Below, piece after piece: positions 59,559 to 64,000 of a stretch of DNA of 64,000 nucleotides. Numbering within the stretch: the stretch's first letter is position 1; every line of letters begins with the position of its first letter. Origin of the DNA: Rosellinia necatrix. Its lineage: Eukaryota; Ascomycota; Sordariomycetes; Xylariales; Xylariaceae. The stretch covers positions 1,364,001-1,428,000 of the forward strand of contig JAGYVD010000007.1 in the NCBI GenBank assembly GCA_021209875.1, given 5' to 3'. Position numbers and translations under genes: made by a program. The notes under the pieces were generated by a model. That model did not search any database. It saw nothing but the letters and a program-made list of their open reading frames with translations, and had not been told where the DNA came from.

Positions 59559-61833
59559 CTTCCAAATCAGTCTGCATGTTTATCGCCACATGTCGTGCTG
59601 AGCGAGTGGAGCGATTTCCAGGCCGTTCCCGCCTATCAAGACCACGCAATTTACCAAACCGGCATAGTTGCTGATGTTCTTTTAAATAGAGGGTCTTCGG
59701 TGGGCCTTCGGTGGGACCCGGTGGATGCTTGATGTAACCTTAGTAGTAGTCCTTAATGTGGGGCCTCCCCTCCTTTGCTATTTAGCGCTAACAGCTCGCC
59801 AAGGATGCTCTCCTGTCGTTCCCAGCTTTTGCGTCGGGTCAATGGTCAGGCACGCCGCATGACATTGGATACCTGTTGCTGTACCTACAGTAGTGTACCT
59901 CCCTGGCGGATAGGGGCACGCAGCGACGCAGCGACGGTACGATACCTCGTTGGCTGGCGCGAGAGCGAATGCCGGCCATGGCGCAGCCGTTTATTCGCCA
60001 GCCCGCGTCAACTGGGGATCTCATGACGAGCGTCATGTACGTTTACGGCATGCTGCTCACACGGAGACGAATAGGAGACGTATCTAGGTGCCTAGCTAGG
60101 TTGGAAAGGGTTTTGTTTTCAATTGCTTATTTGATAACCATGTTTGGCATTTTGGCCATAAAAGGCCTTGTCTTTTTGCCCTCCATGTGGATCGATCGAT
60201 AACAAAAAAGGACGACACTATACAACGGGTTGGACCGCGTGAGATAGTCAGCAGTTAGTATGATATACTTCCAACGTATGCTATACACTACTAGTGTCTG
60301 CAGGACGTACCATAAGTATTGTTACAGTACTCGCGCTAGAAGGGAACCTGTTTGCGCTACGCTATACTATCTGAGTGGTAGTGCTAAGGACTAGGTCTAG
60401 CAGGCCCCAATTATTATACCATTCTTTGATGCGATTGGTGCTCTGGTGAACTGTTGAGGTCTGAGTACGGAAAATAAACGGCTCCTCTTCCCTCTGCTCC
60501 CAAACTTCTCGCCGCCACTAGCTACGCTTGGCACTTCACGATAGGTTTGGCGCAAACCTTAGCTACGCGTGTACACGCAAATAGTGTAGTGTACTGTGCA
60601 GGCTGACCTGATCAAGGCATGACCATGTAAGCCTATCTCTCAGCTCAGGCAGCCTTCGAAGTAGTCCTATTTATGGTAATTACGGCATGCTAGGTCAATA
60701 TAACGACCTCGACAGCCTTGTCGTATTGCTGTTGTAACTTGTCGTGTGTTTCACTACTCTATGCCGTGTATACAAAAGTACGACACGCCAATTCATACAT
60801 AGGTCCCCATAGAAGCATACTGTATAACTGGTCAGAACACTCCATGGTCTGTCGTGCCCTCCTCTATATCCCTGCGACTACATCACACTACACCACAACA
60901 GACTTGAAGATCTGCGACGCAGGTCTAACACCGGGTACCTTAGATACCTTGGACACCTTGGTATGAGACGCACTGGGCTCGTATCAGGACAACTCACGAA
61001 GTTTGGACTGGGTTCTCTTCTCTGTTCTCGGTTCAGGATTGAAGTTGGCTGAACGAAGGATCGCAACCCATTAGCCTTCATCTATCTTTAGGTATTTCCT
61101 ACACCACATGGTGTTTTGAGATCTCCCTAGTGTACTTTAGCGCATCGAACTTCCAAGGAGATCTTGCACTTGATAGAGTTCCTCATAGTAAGGTTAATTC
61201 TGGTCAGAGAAAAAGGACTCACGATACTCAGGCATGTACTTATGCACTATGTCGCTCTACGAGGTGCTACACTACTGGTTGGTTAGTCAGTATGTACTTA
61301 CTGCTTCGCGATAGGTAAGCATTATTCGCATGGCCTCCAAGATTGATCCACCTGTAGTTGTCTTGGTGGGGACGAGAAAAGCGCCAAGATGGCGCTAATG
61401 CATACACCATTTGATAGTGCAGTTGCAAATACAGGGTCCCTTCTGGGTCCCTTCTAGGCTAGGCAAGTCTGCTCTGACCCCACCACACTAACTGCAGATG
61501 TGCACGTGTATCTCGACAGGGATGTATCGCGCGTGATCATTGGCTCCCAATTTGACCAAGCAACGGTCCAATTGCATTGACCAATTCCTAATAACTGCCG
61601 ACTGGTGCCCGCACTAAAGAGCGCCTCCTGTGGCTTTTTTTTTTTTTTTTCCTTTTTTTTTCCCAACTTAGATGCTGCACTAAGCATTTTGCATTTATGC
61701 GAATTATGGAGTAAGATGAATTGGCCAATCATTTAAGGTAATCATCAGCTATGGCACACACACATGTGGTTCCTGTCACTTGTTATATGTCACTTTTTTG
61801 CCATCAACGACTTGATAGGTATATAACGCTCCG

Positions 61834-61986
61834 CTATGTACGTGATTCCACGTTGCGCAGGGACACAATCCCGTCCAAGATCTCTTCCCGCGTGTGAACG
61901 GATGGGGAAATGACGAACACCCGCCCGCGCTCTCCCAGGTCTTCGGGATTGAAAACGACCGTGCGGAATTCAAGGGCAGCGGTCGG
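61834..61986 (-). pseudogene. Possible terminal exon or remnant of a protein gene
   Basis: A 50-codon open stretch reads ALEFRTVVFNPEDLGERGRVFVISPSVHTREEILDGIVSLRNV in part and ends in TAG at 61834. Its codons favour G or C in the third position and it looks like the C-terminal strand-helix of a fold-type-I PLP enzyme, but I cannot name the family. The frame is closed just upstream by TAA with no acceptor in between, so either it is decayed or an exon boundary is hidden. Possible upstream pieces lie at 62490-63330. Confidence 0.3.
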
Positions 61987-62727
61987 TTATTGTTACTCCC
62001 TCGGGTATAATAATTAGCGTACATGATTTAGTACATAATACACAATAGTATACTATAGTTCCTACCCAAGACTCATGTATCTAGGTACCTACACTATCCC
62101 TTTAGGTAGCCACTGAATCGGTCGCAATTTTACCAAGGCACTCACGATGGGATCTGCATTATGCACATGGTAAAAGAAATGCATGTAAGGAAAGGACGGT
62201 CGACAACATTTTACCCCCATAAGTATCAAGCAAGAGAATCAGTAAGTGCCTTGGGTATCTACCTACCTACCTACCTAAGGTACCTAGGTAGTTACCCAGG
62301 CTCCCCTATCCCTGTAAAATGTAAGTAGGTATGTGCATAATAAATACACTATTCTGAGCGCCCATGTCCACCATGTCCAACCCCCGCCCCTTAGTTATCC
62401 AAGAATTGTAAGCTTCAGGCTACGCGGGTTACATCGCCGCGAAGACCACCCATCTCTGTGACCCACGTGTCCCGAACTCACCTTTCATAATGCTTAGCGG
62501 GTAGCGATATGGGCGGCTAAATGCTGGGAACGCCTCGAGTTTCCCGGCCGCGGCGATGATGATACTCGGTACGCACGGTATCGAGCTGCCTTGAACGGAC
62601 ACGGCGAGGTGAGGGGCTGTGGCAGGAGAGCAGAGGAGGAATCGGGGCATGTGATCCTCGGTTGCCAGGTTTCCCCAAAGTCCCAGGGTTTCTACCTATG
62701 TGGGCAGGTGTACATATCTGACCTATC

Positions 62728-62787
62728 GCCTGTCGAATTGACCGGTTGCCTGTCGAATTGGCCGGTTGCCTATCGACTTGACCGGTT
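62728..62787. repeat. Three tandem 20-base units
   Basis: The unit GCCTGTCGAATTGACCGGTT occurs three times with one to three changes. It is followed directly by ACAGGCAA, the reverse complement of part of the unit, giving a short inverted repeat. Confidence 0.9.
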
Positions 62788-64000
62788 ACAGGCAAATTGG
62801 CGCATCGCCCGCCAAACACCGACGCGCGCAAAGTATGCCTCTGGTTGTTGATATCTTGCAGCAACCTGCACTCCAGCCAGCCGCAGTCCCAACAAGATGT
62901 TTGCCAAGCGCTTGGTGCAAGGAGAATCTCATTTATGGCGGTGATCGACCGCGCTGGCATCTGATTGCCGAAACACGATGTGACGTGACGCTTCAAGGCG
63001 TATTCCAGGGCCTCGCGACTCACCTCCTTCACCTTCTCCACCCGTGGCATCACATGGGATCCTGAGGGCCAACTCGGAGGTTGAACTGAACAGGATTGAG
63101 TTGAGCCAGGTCGTCGGCTTCCTTCGAACCCCACATGCCGGCCAAGATATTATGCAATGCCAGCCTGCCATGAACACGGCCGTTCCGATGAATGAAACGG
63201 ACGGACGGCTATGAACTGCAGTGACGCACGCCAACATCGATAGTTTTGCCAGCAATGGCCCATTAGAGCGTGCCTCTCGAGGACCCTCTCTTGTAGATCC
63301 CTCCCTCCAAATCGGCCACAAAACCGTCCGAATCTACGCTACTGGAGGCGGGACAACTTGCTCCCCGGCATTATCTGACCTTCCTTTGCCCGACCTCGTT
63401 ATTGAAAAGGCCAAGACTATGCACTATACTTGTATCGTACGAGTCACGCGGTCAGCTCTCGTAATATGTACAACAAGCTAGAAGCCTCGACGGCTATGGC
63501 GTCCTGAGGTTATAATGTAGGCCGGTCATTCCTCTAAAAAAGGTGCTAGTGTTGGAAGGACCGGACGCATCATGTTTTCGGATGGTTTCAGGCCGCGTGT
63601 TCCGGGACATCACGAAGAGATCGCTGTTGAAAACAATCGTCTTCTTGACCTATCGTGTTGTCGCCGGCCAAGAGATCTAGGTCAGGGACTGGGCGGGCTC
63701 GTCCCACTTCGGGAAACCGAAACTTCGGCGCATATACCTACGTACCAATGTTGTGTATCCAAGAATAAAATAGCGTCAACGAAACCATGCTTTCGTCCGT
63801 GGTATTCCCGTACTGTTAGCCGGAGCCCTGCTCAGATTTACACTTATACCTTATACGTAGACAGGTCAAGACATAGAGCTCCATTTATTGCGGCAACGGG
63901 GTTTGGGAGCGCTGTGTAGAGTGTAGTAGGATACCGGTTGCGTCGACCCCCTCTGGTACATCACAGATCTAATCTGCGAAGTACGGACTTGTGGGATTTT

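Larger units (their letters stand above)
56978..64000. other. 7-kb gene-poor region, right edge
   Basis: No complete gene is supported. It contains a poly-T tract (57607-57625), (TGCG)n(GA)n at 59483-59554, a 20-base tandem repeat at 62728-62787, TACCTA words (62262-62295) and a possible decayed gene on the minus strand (61834-63330). Confidence 0.5.

Overview
The window reads as nuclear DNA of a filamentous ascomycete (Pezizomycotina, most likely a Sordariomycete). Reasons: introns of about 50-75 bases with GT..AG ends and CTAAC/CTRAC branch sites, fungal-only protein families (transmembrane mucin-like protein, Hfi1/Ada1, Mrc1, TRI12-like MFS pump, cAMP-receptor-like GPCR, UbiA-type terpene cyclase), and intergenic DNA full of short words built from TAGGTA/TACCTA and CCTAGG/GGTACC. 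Splice models were worked out by hand; coding phases close to a multiple of three in every multi-exon model except the nucleotidyltransferase-like gene, which carries a frameshift.

Bases 1-33,700 are the gene-rich half. In order: a single-pass membrane protein (1407-2752, +), a BTB/POZ protein (4380-5508, +), the Wee1/Swe1 mitotic-inhibitor kinase (9055-12674, +), gamma-tubulin complex protein GCP3 (14136-17129, -) with a GC-AG intron carrying a heptamer satellite, the SAGA subunit Hfi1/Ada1 (18243-19742, +) divergent from GCP3, the replication-checkpoint mediator Mrc1/Claspin (20784-25031, +), a conserved-looking protein with a micro-exon start (25791-27164, +), a small basic protein (27897-28409, +), a nucleotidyltransferase-like gene with a frame break (28970-29931, -) and a 14-TM-type MFS exporter with a very long Tyr/Gln-rich N-terminus (31182-33672, -). 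Several of these act in one process: Wee1 (G2/M timing), Mrc1 (S-phase checkpoint) and GCP3 (spindle nucleation) are cell-cycle genes.

Bases 33,700-64,000 are gene-poor. Only three genes are convincing: a Pro/Gln/Tyr-rich protein (39646-40986, +), a cAMP-receptor-like GPCR (47755-49198, +) and an intronless UbiA-superfamily gene resembling membrane terpene cyclases (55967-56977, -). The rest is long intergenic DNA with microsatellites, minisatellites, a possible solo LTR near 53 kb, a diverged direct repeat near 38 kb and a possible gene remnant near 61.8-63.3 kb. No tRNA, rRNA or CRISPR array was supported.

I found no clearly new multi-gene system. The most notable items are the GC-AG intron with its satellite in GCP3, two pentapeptide uORFs before wee1, the ACGCGT (MCB-like) sites near the wee1 and mrc1 genes, the Tyr/Gln-rich extension on the MFS pump, the frameshifted nucleotidyltransferase-like gene, and the isolated UbiA gene.
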